64,000 nt of DNA from Pseudomonas viridiflava (GTDB taxonomy: Bacteria; Pseudomonadota; Gammaproteobacteria; Pseudomonadales; Pseudomonadaceae), in the NCBI RefSeq assembly GCF_900602065.1, contig NZ_UWFN01000181.1, positions 186,001 through 250,000 on the forward strand, read 5' to 3'. Every line of letters begins with the position of its first letter. Position 1 is the stretch's first letter. Positions 19,032 through 28,107 of this stretch are shown in pieces. The position numbers and the translations under genes are program-made. The notes below the pieces were generated by a model. That model was not told the origin of the DNA and searched no databases. It saw only the letters and a list, made by a program, of their open reading frames with translations.

Positions 19032-19646
19032 TCAATTCTCCAGATAATGCATCGCCAATTGCTGCGCCGCATGCCGTGAACCCTGCGTCAGGTGTGGCGC
19101 GACAAGCATCATGATCTGGTAGACCACCACCCGCACTTCAGCTTCGCGACCCAGAATCCGTTGGTAGTCCAGCGAGAACAGAAGGGTCATGGTGATTTGC
19201 TCCACCAGTTGCCCCAGGGCCTGGGTATCGCTGACGACCTGGCCCTCAGCCTTCAGGCGAGCCAGCAACGACGCCAGTGTGCGCTTGAGGCTATTGAGCA
19301 GGTTGCGAATACCGCGAGCCAGTTTGGGTAATCGCCCCGCCAGGTTGGACAAGTCCTGAAACAGGAAGCGGTAAGCCGCCAACCGCTCAACGATCAGGTG
19401 CAGGAACAACCAGTAATCCTCGGCGGCCAGTTGTGCATCTTCGGGTGGGTTCAACAGTGGCGAAAGCTCTGCCTGGAAACGCTCGAACAGGCCGAGCACC
19501 AACGGCTCCTTGCCGTGAAAGTGGTAGTAAAGATTGCCGGGGCTGATCCCTAGTTCGTTGGCAATTTCCAGCGTGGAAACATTAGGCTCACCCTGCTGAT
19601 TGAACAACGTCAGGGCACATTCAAGGATTCGGTCGCGGGTTTTCAT
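19032..19646 (-). CDS. phaD: TetR-family PHA regulator PhaD
   Basis: A 204-aa TetR-type transcription factor, the activator of the pha operons in Pseudomonas, thought to respond to a fatty-acid intermediate. The N-terminal HTH (STLEIANELGISPGNLYYHF, about 25-44) is clear; the C-terminal part is the ligand-binding helical domain. The start MKTRDRILECAL (19646) was preferred over an upstream in-frame ATG at 19736, which would run through a REPIN-like repeat. Last gene of phaC1-Z-C2-D; the 139-bp gap to phaC2 contains R8. Confidence 0.93.
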   Translation of the reverse strand: MKTRDRILECALTLFNQQGEPNVSTLEIANELGISPGNLYYHFHGKEPLVLGLFERFQAELSPLLNPPEDAQLAAEDYWLFLHLIVERLAAYRFLFQDLSNLAGRLPKLARGIRNLLNSLKRTLASLLARLKAEGQVVSDTQALGQLVEQITMTLLFSLDYQRILGREAEVRVVVYQIMMLVAPHLTQGSRHAAQQLAMHYLEN

Positions 19647-19691
19647 CCGGTCTTCTTGTTGGCAGATGATTTCGAAGGGAAATGTATACAC

Positions 19692-19765
19692 CTGTAGGAG
19701 CTGCCGAAGGCTGCGAATCGGGCATTCATGACACACCGCTTTCGCAGCCTTCGGCAGCTCCTACA
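19692..19765. repeat. REPIN-like inverted repeat inside the pha operon (R8)
   Basis: CTGTAGGAGCTGCCGAAGGC and its inverted arm GCAGCCTTCGGCAGCTCCTA lie between phaC2 and phaD. A hairpin here would sit in the polycistronic mRNA. Confidence 0.88.
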
Positions 19766-19785
19766 AGGGATTAGTGTCGGGCACT

Positions 19786-21471
19786 TTACCGAACATGCAC
19801 ATAAGTCCCCGGTGCAGCCTCCATGGGCGTGTAAGTAGCGTTGCCCAACGCCATCTGGGTCTCGCGCTGGGTGCCTGAGCGGGCCTGTATCCATTCCAGC
19901 CAGGTTGGCCACCAGCTACCCTCATGGTTTTTCGCGTCGTAATACCATGCCCGTGGATCACTGCTGAGTTTGCCGTTCTCGACGTAGTTGGCTTTGGGGT
20001 TGCCCGGCGGGTTGAGAATGCTCTGCACGTGACCACTGTTGGAGAGCAGAAAGCGTCGGTCGCCGCCCAGCAGCAGGGTCGAGCGATAGACCGCATCCCA
20101 AGGGGTGATGTGGTCGTTGATGCCCGCGACGTTGAAGCTGTCCACGGTTACCTTCTGCAGATCAATAGGCGTGCCACAAACTTCCAGCCCGCCAGGGTGA
20201 GTCAGCGGGTTGTGCTTGAAGAAGTCCAGCAGGTCGCCGTGCAACGCAGCAGGCAAGCGAGTGCTGTCGTTGTTCCAGTACAGAATGTCGAAAGCGGGCG
20301 GTGCCTTGCCCAGCAGATAGTTGTTGATCCAGTAACTCCAGATCAGATCGTTCGGGCGCATCCAGGCGAAGATTTTCGCCATGTCCCGGCCGTCCAGCAC
20401 ACCTTGTTGATAGGAGCGCCGCTTGGCCGCCTCCAGGGTCGTTTCATCGATGAATAACGTCGCGGCACTTTCGATCTGACTGTCCAGCAGGCTGACCATG
20501 TAGGTGGCGCTGGCGACCTTGCGCAACTGGCGTTTGGCTTGCAAATGTCCTTGCAGCGCAGCAATCGTGAGCCCGCCAGCACAGGCACCGACCAGATTCA
20601 CTTCTTTTGCGCCGGTGATGGCCCGGCACACGGCCATTGCTTCCTCTGTGGCCTGAACGTAGGTGGAAAGCCCCCACTCTCGATGCCGCACATCCGGGTT
20701 ACGCCAGCTGATCATGAACGTTTGCAAACCATTTTTGAGGCAATACTGAACGAAGCTGTTGGCCGGGCTCAGATCAAAGATATAGAACTTGTTGATTTGC
20801 GGCGGCACGATCAACAGCGGCCTGGCGTACTGTTTTTCGCTCATCGGCTTGTACTGGATCAGCTCCAGCAGTTCGTTGCGAAATACCACCGAACCTTGGG
20901 TTGCCGCCACTGTGCGACCCACTTCGAAAGCGTCTTTGGTGGTTTGTCGGGGCAAGCCGTTGTTGTGGAGCAGGTCATCGAACATGTGACCAAGGCCTTT
21001 GACCACGCTATTGCCGCCGCTATTGAACAGCTCTTTGACCGCCATCGGGTTGAGCAAGGTGTTGGAGGGGGAGAGAGCATCGTTGAGTAGCGAGAAGATG
21101 AAGTGCGCTCGTTCGCGATCATCCTTGGACAGGTCGGTCTCATCAATCCAGTGTCTGACCTGATGCTGCCATGCCAGATAAGTCTGTAGCCCGCGACGAT
21201 ACAGCGGGTTCAGGCTCCAGGTCGGGTCTGTGAAGCGGGTGTCGCGCGCAGGTAACTGATAGGGCGTTTCGCCCAGCAGCATGACTCGGCCGACTTGCTT
21301 GCCGAGGGCTAGCGCGTGCCGGGCGCTGCGTAATGGATGCTGCAAGCCTTGGGCGGCGACCTTGCGCAACGTCGAAAACAAATCCTGGCCACGCAGGCCA
21401 GTAATCGCGCTTTGTGCATTGATGTAAGTCGCCGGTGTGGTCTCGGCGCCTTTTGTTGATCGTTCTCGCAT
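19786..21471 (-). CDS. phaC2: Class II PHA synthase PhaC2
   Basis: A 561-aa poly(3-hydroxyalkanoate) polymerase that links (R)-3-hydroxyacyl-CoA monomers. The lipase-like box GACAGG carries the catalytic Cys at codon 297; GINDHITPWDAVYRS and SNSGHVQSILNPPGN hold the expected Asp and His of the triad. AYINAQSAITGLRG-type N-terminus and ending EAAPGTYVHVR are typical of PhaC2. The start at 21471 (MRERSTKG) matches the family length and has AAGGAG upstream; an earlier in-frame ATG (21558) is less likely. 156 bases separate it from phaZ. Confidence 0.95.
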   Translation of the reverse strand: MRERSTKGAETTPATYINAQSAITGLRGQDLFSTLRKVAAQGLQHPLRSARHALALGKQVGRVMLLGETPYQLPARDTRFTDPTWSLNPLYRRGLQTYLAWQHQVRHWIDETDLSKDDRERAHFIFSLLNDALSPSNTLLNPMAVKELFNSGGNSVVKGLGHMFDDLLHNNGLPRQTTKDAFEVGRTVAATQGSVVFRNELLELIQYKPMSEKQYARPLLIVPPQINKFYIFDLSPANSFVQYCLKNGLQTFMISWRNPDVRHREWGLSTYVQATEEAMAVCRAITGAKEVNLVGACAGGLTIAALQGHLQAKRQLRKVASATYMVSLLDSQIESAATLFIDETTLEAAKRRSYQQGVLDGRDMAKIFAWMRPNDLIWSYWINNYLLGKAPPAFDILYWNNDSTRLPAALHGDLLDFFKHNPLTHPGGLEVCGTPIDLQKVTVDSFNVAGINDHITPWDAVYRSTLLLGGDRRFLLSNSGHVQSILNPPGNPKANYVENGKLSSDPRAWYYDAKNHEGSWWPTWLEWIQARSGTQRETQMALGNATYTPMEAAPGTYVHVR

Positions 21472-21627
21472 GGGGGCAACACTCCTTCGTTGTGCCATCG
21501 ACCGATACATCTGTGCAGACGCGTCCCTTGAGGGCATGCGTCGTTCTGCGCCGTACAACTTCCATTCAAACGGCGCAGTCGGTGAAGCGTTGGTGCAGTT
21601 CCGGGAATCCTCGTGTGTCTGTGATGA

Positions 21628-22482
21628 TCAGTGTGCGCTGGGTGTCGGATGCGGATGCATCACGGCGCGCTGACGTTCCTGCTGGAGAAATTTCATGATG
21701 ATGGGTGCGACTGCTTCGGCGCGGGTGATCAGGAACAAATGACCGTCATCGATTATGTGTAGCTGGGCGTTGGGGATCCGCCAAGCCAGGAGGCGCATAT
21801 TTATCAGCGGGATCAGCGGATCGTCGTCGCCCGCCAGCACCAGTGTTGGCTGATGAATCTTGTGCAGCCAGTGGATACTGGTCCAGCCCATGCCTGCAAA
21901 CAGTTGCCAGTAATAGCCCAGCTTGCCGGACGAACGGACCTTCGCGGCATGGTTGGCGGCCAGGTGGGGATCACGCCGGAAAGCACCGCCGTAGATTTCC
22001 GGCGCAATACGAATGACGTGAGACGGCTGGATGTAACGCCGGGGACTGGCCATCAACCAGAGCACTCGCGGTTTGCCCGGGACCATCACTGCACCCGCAG
22101 CCGTCGCCGCCAGCACCAGCTTTTTGCAACGCTCCGGGTAGTCGTAAGCGAACTGTTGAGCCAGAGCGCCGCCCCATGAAACGCCAATAGCGTTGACCTG
22201 ACCGTAGTCCAGGTAGTCGAGCATGCGTGCAGCAAGTTTCGCCAGACCGGGAAACCGGTAAGGACGGCTGGGCGTCGAAGAGCCGCCGACACCGGGCACA
22301 TCAAAGGCGATGATTTCCAGGTCCGGGTCCAGCGCGTCAACGAAAGGGAACACCAACTCCAGGTTGGCGCCTATACCGTTGAAGATCAGCAGTGGAGTCA
22401 GGTGACTCTTGCCGGGGCGTACAGCAGTCCGGATGCTGTGGCCATCCAGATCAATGGTGCGAAAAATAAACGGTTGCGGCAT
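21628..22482 (-). CDS. phaZ: Intracellular PHA depolymerase PhaZ
   Basis: A 284-aa alpha/beta hydrolase that degrades stored medium-chain PHA in the granule. The catalytic triad falls where known for P. putida PhaZ: Ser102 in GVSWGG, Asp221 in LAGDDDPLIP and His248 in IDDGHLFLI, counted from this start. No signal peptide, as expected for an intracellular enzyme. It lies between phaC1 and phaC2, so polymer synthesis and mobilisation are co-encoded. Confidence 0.95.
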   Translation of the reverse strand: MPQPFIFRTIDLDGHSIRTAVRPGKSHLTPLLIFNGIGANLELVFPFVDALDPDLEIIAFDVPGVGGSSTPSRPYRFPGLAKLAARMLDYLDYGQVNAIGVSWGGALAQQFAYDYPERCKKLVLAATAAGAVMVPGKPRVLWLMASPRRYIQPSHVIRIAPEIYGGAFRRDPHLAANHAAKVRSSGKLGYYWQLFAGMGWTSIHWLHKIHQPTLVLAGDDDPLIPLINMRLLAWRIPNAQLHIIDDGHLFLITRAEAVAPIIMKFLQQERQRAVMHPHPTPSAH

Positions 22483-22578
22483 GCGCGAAGCCCTGTGGGT
22501 TAAACCGCTGGGAAAGCTGTCCTGCGCTTTGACCAGATCGCCCGAGGCCGGGCGCCGATGTGGAATGTCAGTGATTAC

Positions 22579-22644
22579 TGTAGGAGCTGCCGAAGGCTGC
22601 GAAAGGGACTGAAAATGCTTCGCAGCCTTCGGCAGCTCCTACAG
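22579..22644. repeat. REPIN-like inverted repeat inside the pha operon (R9)
   Basis: TGTAGGAGCTGCCGAAGGCT and AGCCTTCGGCAGCTCCTACA with only about 22 bases between arms, in the phaC1-phaZ gap. The short loop makes a strong RNA hairpin, which could cause partial termination or differential stability between phaC1 and phaZ. Confidence 0.88.
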
Positions 22645-22727
22645 GTTTTCTGTCTGCCGCGAGATAGCTCCTTCCTTTGTAACGGCCATCGGCAGCCATT
22701 CCTGACTCCCACCCGTCGCATCAGCCC

Positions 22728-24407
22728 TTAGCGCTCATGCACATAGGTCCCCGGTGAAGCTTCCCCGGCCGGGAAAGCCTTGCTGCCCAGAATCGCCGGG
22801 GATTTTCTGAGTTTGCCGGAGCGTTCGCTCAGCCAGTTCTGCCAGTGCAGCCACCAGGAATCGGTGTGCTTGGTGCCGTTTTCCTGCCAGACCTTCGGAT
22901 CGACCGGCAACTCGCTGTTGGTCATGTAGCGGGCCTTGGGGTTGCCGGGCGGGTTGAGAATGCTCTGGATATGGCCACTGCTGGACAGCACAAATTCAGT
23001 CTTTCCGCCGAACAGTCGTGCTGATTTGTAGCAGGAGCCCCACGGCGTGATGTGATCGTTGGTGCCCGCCAGACAAAAAACATCGCTGGTGACCTGTTTA
23101 AGGTCGATAGGCGTACCGCACACTTCAAGCGCATTGGGGCGGATCAGCGGATTGTTCTTGAACATCTCGATCAAGTCACCGTGGAAGGCGGCGGGCAGGC
23201 GCGTGGTGTCGTTGTTCCAGAACAGGATGTCGAACACCGGTGGCTCGTTGCCGAGTAGGTAGTTGTTGACCCAGTAGTTCCAGATCAGGTCGTTGGGGCG
23301 CATCCAGGCAAATACCTTGGCCATGTCGCTGCCTTCGAGTACACCCGCCTGATACGAGTGGCGCTTGGCCGATTCCAGCGTTTGCTCATCGACGAACAAC
23401 GCGACGTCGGTGTCCAGCGTGGTATCGAGCACGCTGACCAGCAACGTCAGCGCATTGACCTTCTGATCGCCCAATGCGGCGTAATGACCGAGCAGCGCAG
23501 TGCAGGTAATGCCGCCTGAGCAAGCGCCGAGCATGTTGACGTCTTTGCTGCCGGTGATGGCCGTGACCACATCGACGGCCTCCTTCAGCGCATCGATGTA
23601 CGTCGACAAGCCCCATTCACGCTGAGCCTTGGTCGGGTTACGCCAGCTGATAATGAACGTCTGCACGTTACTGCGCAGACAAAAACGCGCCAGGCTTTTT
23701 TCCGGGCTCAAGTCGAACACATAGAATTTATTGATTTGCGGCGGCACTACCAGCAGGGGGCGTTCATGCACTTGCTCGGTGATGGGCTTGTACTGAATCA
23801 GCTCCAGCACGTCGTTGCGAAATACTACCGAGCCTTCGCTGGTGCCCAGGCTCTTGCCGACTTCGAAGGCGTCCATGTTGACCTGGCTGGGCATGCCGCC
23901 GTTGTGTACCAGATCCTTGGCCAGGTGAGAAAGACCGTCGAGAACGCTTTTGCCGCCGGTTTCGAAGAAGCGTTTGATTGCTGCCGGATTGGCCGCGGTA
24001 TTGGTGGGCGACATGGCTTCGGTCATCAGATTGATCACGAAGTGCCCGCGACTGATTTCCTGAGGGGAAAGATTGCTGTCGCCGATCCAGTCATGCAGTT
24101 CTTTGCGCCAGGCCAGATAGGTCTGCAAGTAACGGCGGTAAACCGGGTTCTGACTCCAGGCCGGATCGTTGAAGCGTCTGTCTTCCGGAGCAGGCTGCAG
24201 GGCTGATTTACCCAGAAGCACGTTCTTGAGTTCGACGCTCAAGTGCGCGATGTGTTTGGCGCTATGAAAGGGTTGTTTCAACGCCTGGCGCAGAACCATG
24301 CGGGCGGTGGTCAGCAAATCCTTGCGCCGCAGGCCAACCACCGGATTCAAACCCAGTGTGTGTTCCGAGGCTTGTTGCTGCAGCTCATCGTTGTTTCTGC
24401 TACTCAT
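22728..24407 (-). CDS. phaC1: Class II PHA synthase PhaC1
   Basis: A 559-aa poly(3-hydroxyalkanoate) polymerase, first gene of the pha operon. The catalytic Cys296 is in LGACSGG at exactly the family position; GTNDHITPWGSCYKS and LSSSGHIQSILNPPGN carry the Asp and His of the triad. The N-terminus MSSRNNDELQQQ and C-terminus EASPGTYVHER are typical. It resembles phaC2 along its length. It follows a 340-bp gap with a sigma-54-like promoter. Confidence 0.96.
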   Translation of the reverse strand: MSSRNNDELQQQASEHTLGLNPVVGLRRKDLLTTARMVLRQALKQPFHSAKHIAHLSVELKNVLLGKSALQPAPEDRRFNDPAWSQNPVYRRYLQTYLAWRKELHDWIGDSNLSPQEISRGHFVINLMTEAMSPTNTAANPAAIKRFFETGGKSVLDGLSHLAKDLVHNGGMPSQVNMDAFEVGKSLGTSEGSVVFRNDVLELIQYKPITEQVHERPLLVVPPQINKFYVFDLSPEKSLARFCLRSNVQTFIISWRNPTKAQREWGLSTYIDALKEAVDVVTAITGSKDVNMLGACSGGITCTALLGHYAALGDQKVNALTLLVSVLDTTLDTDVALFVDEQTLESAKRHSYQAGVLEGSDMAKVFAWMRPNDLIWNYWVNNYLLGNEPPVFDILFWNNDTTRLPAAFHGDLIEMFKNNPLIRPNALEVCGTPIDLKQVTSDVFCLAGTNDHITPWGSCYKSARLFGGKTEFVLSSSGHIQSILNPPGNPKARYMTNSELPVDPKVWQENGTKHTDSWWLHWQNWLSERSGKLRKSPAILGSKAFPAGEASPGTYVHER

Positions 24408-24604
24408 TCACGACGCTCCATTGTCCTGAGGTGAGTACCGCTTCCCTGTGAATCAGTGGACACAGGCAGATGCCGGTACTACTGCTCGGGTGACCGATGA
24501 TGGCTAAACCGCTTATCCCTTAAGAGGTGGCCGTCGCGGTGGACGCGTGAAGAGTTGCGCTCCTTGCGACGACTTCTTGCAAACCTTTCAACTGCATTCG
24601 AGGG

Positions 24605-24621
24605 TGCAGGGAACTTGCCAA
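24605..24621 (-). promoter_or_regulatory. Sigma-54-type (-24/-12) promoter candidate for phaC1
   Basis: Read on the reverse strand, TTGGCAAG-TTCC-CTGCA matches the RpoN consensus TTGGCACR-N4-TTGCW with GG and GC 12 bases apart. The start of transcription would be near 24594, giving a ~190-nt leader before phaC1. RpoN dependence of phaC1 promoters has been discussed for P. aeruginosa. Otherwise the gap 24408-24747 shows no gene. Confidence 0.6.
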
Positions 24622-24747
24622 AACCATTGGTTACGCGAGATTGCGAAAAATCGCAAGCAGCACCCGTCATTGGCCGCTGCGCGGCACATTCAAGCAAAAG
24701 GAATTAGAAAGTGCGTCCTAAAACGCCGGGCGGCTCTGGGCCGAGGG

Positions 24748-25125
24748 TTAGAGCATCAGCCGAATGACTTGCTCGGAAGGGTCGCGGGATTTGCCTGCGT
24801 TTTTCAGCTCAAGCAAATAGTCGCTCCACAGGTCTTCCTGGCGTTGCGCCAGTTCGTAGAGGTATTCCCAAGTGAACAATCCGCTGTCATGACCGTCGTC
24901 GAAGGTCAATTTCAGTGCGTATTGTCCGGCGGGTTCGACTTTGGTCAGGCCAACCCCCAGCTTGCCGAATTGCAGAATCGGCTTGCCATGGCCCTGAACC
25001 TCGGCAGACGGCGAATGCACCCGCAGGAATTCTGCAGGCAGGTGATATTCCTCGTTCGGCCCGTACTTGAGAGTCAGGGTTTTCGAGGCTTTATGGAGCT
25101 GGATTGCGGTGGGGATTCGGGTCAT
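24748..25125 (-). CDS. DUF971 (GBBH-like N-terminal domain) protein
   Basis: A 125-aa cytosolic protein of the DUF971 family, related to the N-terminal domain of gamma-butyrobetaine hydroxylase. Visible family elements are PTAIQLHKASKTLTLKY at the start, LRVHSPSAEV, and the DGHDSGLFTWEYLYEL core. The same gene lies between hslU and phaC1 in P. aeruginosa (PA5055). No enzymatic role is established; in other proteins the domain is linked to metal or Fe-S chemistry, not demonstrated here. Confidence 0.85.
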   Translation of the reverse strand: MTRIPTAIQLHKASKTLTLKYGPNEEYHLPAEFLRVHSPSAEVQGHGKPILQFGKLGVGLTKVEPAGQYALKLTFDDGHDSGLFTWEYLYELAQRQEDLWSDYLLELKNAGKSRDPSEQVIRLML

Positions 25126-25155
25126 GTAAAGGCCGTTACGTTCGAACGTATTACC

Positions 25156-25243
25156 GTGGGAGCGAATTCATTCGCGAAGGCGTCGTGTCAGGCACTGATG
25201 ATGCAAGATGTGATGGCCCTTTCGCGAATGAATTCGCTCCCAC
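25156..25243. repeat. REPIN-like inverted repeat (R10)
   Basis: GTGGGAGCGAATTCATTCGC and inverted GCGAATGAATTCGCTCCCAC, between hslU and the DUF971 gene. Confidence 0.88.
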
Positions 25244-25261
25244 GGGGGGGAGCGTCCGGCG

Positions 25262-26599
25262 TTAAAGAATATACCGCGACAGATCCTCATCCTTGGCCAG
25301 TTCGCCAAGATGACTGTTCACGTATTCTGCATCGATGCGGATCGGCGCTGCATCCGGATCAGTCGCCAGATCACCGGCGCTGAACGACACTTCCTCAAGC
25401 AGACGCTCAAGCAAGGTGTGCAAGCGACGCGCACCGATGTTCTCGGTCTTCTCGTTGACCTGCCAGGCAATCTCGGCGAGACGCTTGATGCCGTCGGCTT
25501 CGAACGCGATGTTCAAGCCTTCGGTTTTCAGCAGCGCGCAGTATTGCTCGGTCAGGGACGCGTGCGGCTCGCTGAGGATTCGTTCGAAGTCCTGCGGCGA
25601 CAGCGCCTTGAGTTCCACGCGGATCGGCAGACGGCCTTGCAGCTCTGGCACCAGATCACTCGGCTTGCTCAAGTGGAACGCACCGGAAGCGATGAACAGG
25701 ATGTGATCGGTTTTGACCATGCCCAGCTTGGTGTTGACCGTGCAGCCTTCGATCAGCGGCAGCAAGTCCCGCTGTACACCTTCGCGGGATACATCGGCAC
25801 CGCCAACATTGCCGCGTTTGGCAACCTTGTCGATTTCGTCGATGAACACGATACCGTGTTGCTCGACGGCTTCCAGCGCCTTGGCTTTGAGCTCCTCTTC
25901 GTTGACGAGGCGACCTGCTTCCTCTTCACGTACCAGCTTGAGCGCTTCCTTGACCTTGAGCTTGCGGCTCTTCTTCTTGCCCTTGCCCATGTTGGCAAAC
26001 AGGCTTTGCAGCTGGTTGGTCATCTCTTCCATGCCTGGCGGGGCAGAGATATCAACACCAACGGCTTCGCTGACTTCGATCTCGATTTCCTTGTCGTCCA
26101 ACTGACCTTCACGCAGGCGCTTGCGGAACAACTGACGGGTGTTGGAATCGTTGCTCGGCGCGGCTTCTTCCTGAAAGCCAGTGCGAGCAGGCGGCAGCAG
26201 GGCGTCGAGGATGCGGTCTTCAGCCGCGTCTTCGGCGCGGTGGCGAACCTTGATGATTTCCTGTTCGCGCAGCAGCTTGATCGCCGCGTCGGCCAGATCA
26301 CGAATGATTGACTCAACGTCGCGGCCGACATAACCGACTTCGGTGAATTTGGTCGCTTCGACCTTGATGAACGGCGCGTTGGCCAGCTTGGCCAGACGAC
26401 GGGCGATCTCGGTTTTACCGACACCGGTCGGGCCGATCATCAGGATGTTCTTGGGGGTAACCTCAACACGCAGCTCTTCAGGCAGTTGCATCCGGCGCCA
26501 GCGATTACGCAAGGCGATGGCGACGGCGCGCTTGGCATCGTCCTGGCCGATGATATGGCGGTTCAGTTCGTGGACAATTTCACGGGGAGTCATTGACAT
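25262..26599 (-). CDS. hslU: HslU, ATPase subunit of the HslUV protease
   Basis: A 445-aa AAA+ unfoldase that feeds substrates to HslV. Walker A is GPTGVGKT at residues 56-63, Walker B IVFIDEID, and the pore loop GYVGRDVES is present; the charged I-domain lies in between, and the C-terminus [12 protein letters not shown] is the family tail that docks into HslV. It follows hslV by 68 bases in the same operon. Confidence 0.97.
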   Translation of the reverse strand: MSMTPREIVHELNRHIIGQDDAKRAVAIALRNRWRRMQLPEELRVEVTPKNILMIGPTGVGKTEIARRLAKLANAPFIKVEATKFTEVGYVGRDVESIIRDLADAAIKLLREQEIIKVRHRAEDAAEDRILDALLPPARTGFQEEAAPSNDSNTRQLFRKRLREGQLDDKEIEIEVSEAVGVDISAPPGMEEMTNQLQSLFANMGKGKKKSRKLKVKEALKLVREEEAGRLVNEEELKAKALEAVEQHGIVFIDEIDKVAKRGNVGGADVSREGVQRDLLPLIEGCTVNTKLGMVKTDHILFIASGAFHLSKPSDLVPELQGRLPIRVELKALSPQDFERILSEPHASLTEQYCALLKTEGLNIAFEADGIKRLAEIAWQVNEKTENIGARRLHTLLERLLEEVSFSAGDLATDPDAAPIRIDAEYVNSHLGELAKDEDLSRYIL

Positions 26600-26667
26600 G
26601 GTATTTGGCGGTCCTCCAGCTGATTCAGGTTCGGCATGGCCGCTGGTTGCAGCGGCCAGGGCGAGGC

Positions 26668-27198
26668 TTATTCAGCGAGGTCCTGCTCCTCAATGGTGAT
26701 GTTGTGGTTGGTGAACACGCAGATATCGCCAGCGATATGTAGTGCGGTTTCGGCAATTTCACGCGCCGACAGGTCAGTTTTTTGCAGCAGGGCGCGAGCC
26801 GCAGCCTGGGCGAAAGCACCGCCCGAGCCCATGGCAATCAGGCCGTCTTCGGGTTCAACAACGTCGCCGTTGCCGGTGATGATCAACGACGCGTCTTTGT
26901 TGGCAACCGCCAGCATGGCCTCCAGACGGCTCAGGGAGCGGTCGGTCCGCCAGTCTTTGGCGAGTTCAACGGCGGCACGCACCAGATGACCTTGGTGCTT
27001 TTCGAGTTGCCCTTCGAAGCGTTCGAAAAGAGTGAACGCATCGGCCGTGGCGCCAGCGAAGCCGGCAATCACTTCACCGTGGTACAGACGACGCACTTTC
27101 TTGGCGTTGCCTTTCATGACGGTGTTGCCTAGAGAAACCTGGCCGTCGCCAGCCATGACGACTTTGCCGTGGCGGCGCACTGAAACGATGGTGGTCAA
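26668..27198 (-). CDS. hslV: HslV, peptidase subunit of the HslUV protease
   Basis: A 176-aa threonine peptidase of the proteasome beta type. I place the start at TTG (27198): it gives (M)[19 protein letters not shown], exposing the catalytic N-terminal Thr after Met removal, gives the exact family length, and follows a GGAGA ribosome-binding site. An ATG at 27246 would add 16 residues and bury the catalytic Thr, so it is rejected. [22 protein letters not shown] and [12 protein letters not shown] are conserved family stretches. A sigma-32-like promoter lies about 50 bases upstream. Confidence 0.95.
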   Translation of the reverse strand: MTTIVSVRRHGKVVMAGDGQVSLGNTVMKGNAKKVRRLYHGEVIAGFAGATADAFTLFERFEGQLEKHQGHLVRAAVELAKDWRTDRSLSRLEAMLAVANKDASLIITGNGDVVEPEDGLIAMGSGGAFAQAAARALLQKTDLSAREIAETALHIAGDICVFTNHNITIEEQDLAE

Positions 27199-27244
27199 GG
27201 GAGAGTCTCCACACAGCGGGGCGAAAATGCCCTGGTGAAAACTC

Positions 27245-27272
27245 ATATGGGGGTGTGGGAGGGGATTTCAAC
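27245..27272 (-). promoter_or_regulatory. Heat-shock (sigma-32) promoter of hslVU
   Basis: On the reverse strand, GTTGAAA, a 13-base spacer and CCCCATAT match the RpoH consensus CTTGAAA-N13-15-CCCCATNT closely. Transcription would begin near 27238, about 40 bases before the TTG start. hslVU is a classical heat-shock operon. Confidence 0.75.
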
Positions 27273-27297
27273 CGTGAGGGATGAGTGGCGCCGTCCA

Positions 27298-27408
27298 CTG
27301 TAGGCGTGAGCTTGCTCGCGATCGACTGCAAAGCAGTCGTGAAATGGTGAATCCACCATTGTTTGAAGGTCGTGCCGACCTTATCGCGAGCAAGCTCACT
27401 CCTACAGG
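27298..27408. repeat. REPIN-like inverted repeat (R11)
   Basis: CTGTAGGCGTGAGCTTGCTC and inverted GAGCAAGCTCACTCCTACAG with a longer (~55-base) interior, between the SPOR gene and the hslV promoter. Both arms carry the same A/T substitution (GTGAG...CTCAC), a compensatory change relative to the family. Confidence 0.82.
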
Positions 27409-27425
27409 TTGTGTTCTCTCGCAGA

Positions 27426-28106
27426 TTATTTACTACGCTGCTGCAACAACAAGTTACTAAAACCACCGCTTGCCAACTGCTTCTGGGCCACGGTCAGTTG
27501 CTCACGATTGCTGAACGGGCCAACCAGCACGCGGTACCAGGTTTCATCTTTGACCGTACCTGACTCAACGGCTGCGCTCTGGCCGAGCAGGATGATCTGC
27601 GCGCGCACCTTGTCGGCGTCTTCTTTCTTGCGGAACGAGCCCGCCTGCAGGAAGAACTGCGTGACCGCTGCCGGTTTCGCCACAGGCGGTGCCGGTGGCG
27701 GAGTCAGGCCGCTGAGCGCTGCCTGAGCGCGTGCAGTGTCGATCTTCGCGGCTTGCTCAGGTGTCACCGGCGCAACCACCGGTGGCGGGGTTTTCTCCGG
27801 CACGGCTTCGTTAGGCACGATGACTTCCGACTCCGGCAATAGCGTGTAGAAGTCGTACTTGGGCTTCACTGGCGCGGTCGGGCTTGGAGGCGTCTTGTTC
27901 GCCTCGGCGATTTTTGCTGCCTTGGCATCGGCCCGGACCCGCTTGATGTCATCGCCGCCCGGTTCGAGCTTCATCAGGAAAACGACGAAGGCACCGACGC
28001 TGAGACCGATTGCCAGCCACAGCCATCCAGGAATCGGCTTCTTCGCGGGTGCCTGATAACGGCTGGCGCCGCGCTTGGGAGCAGGTTTCTTTTTCGCAGC
28101 AGCCAA
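27426..28106 (-). CDS. SPOR-domain (FtsN-like) membrane protein
   Basis: A 226-aa single-pass protein: a basic N-terminus (KKKPAPKRGASRY), one membrane helix (about 28-46), a Pro/Ala-rich periplasmic linker, and a C-terminal SPOR domain (about 145-222; TQFFLQAGSFRKKEDADKVR and WYRVLVGPF). SPOR domains bind denuded septal peptidoglycan, so a role in cell division like FtsN is likely. It starts one base after the argS stop, so the two are co-transcribed, as at PA5051-PA5052. Whether it is the true FtsN cannot be settled here. Confidence 0.88.
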   Translation of the reverse strand: MAAAKKKPAPKRGASRYQAPAKKPIPGWLWLAIGLSVGAFVVFLMKLEPGGDDIKRVRADAKAAKIAEANKTPPSPTAPVKPKYDFYTLLPESEVIVPNEAVPEKTPPPVVAPVTPEQAAKIDTARAQAALSGLTPPPAPPVAKPAAVTQFFLQAGSFRKKEDADKVRAQIILLGQSAAVESGTVKDETWYRVLVGPFSNREQLTVAQKQLASGGFSNLLLQQRSK

Positions 28107-28107
28107 C

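Noticed and set aside
25310..26311. 333-codon forward frame opposite hslU
   Set aside because: Shadow of hslU, which is complete and conserved on the reverse strand.
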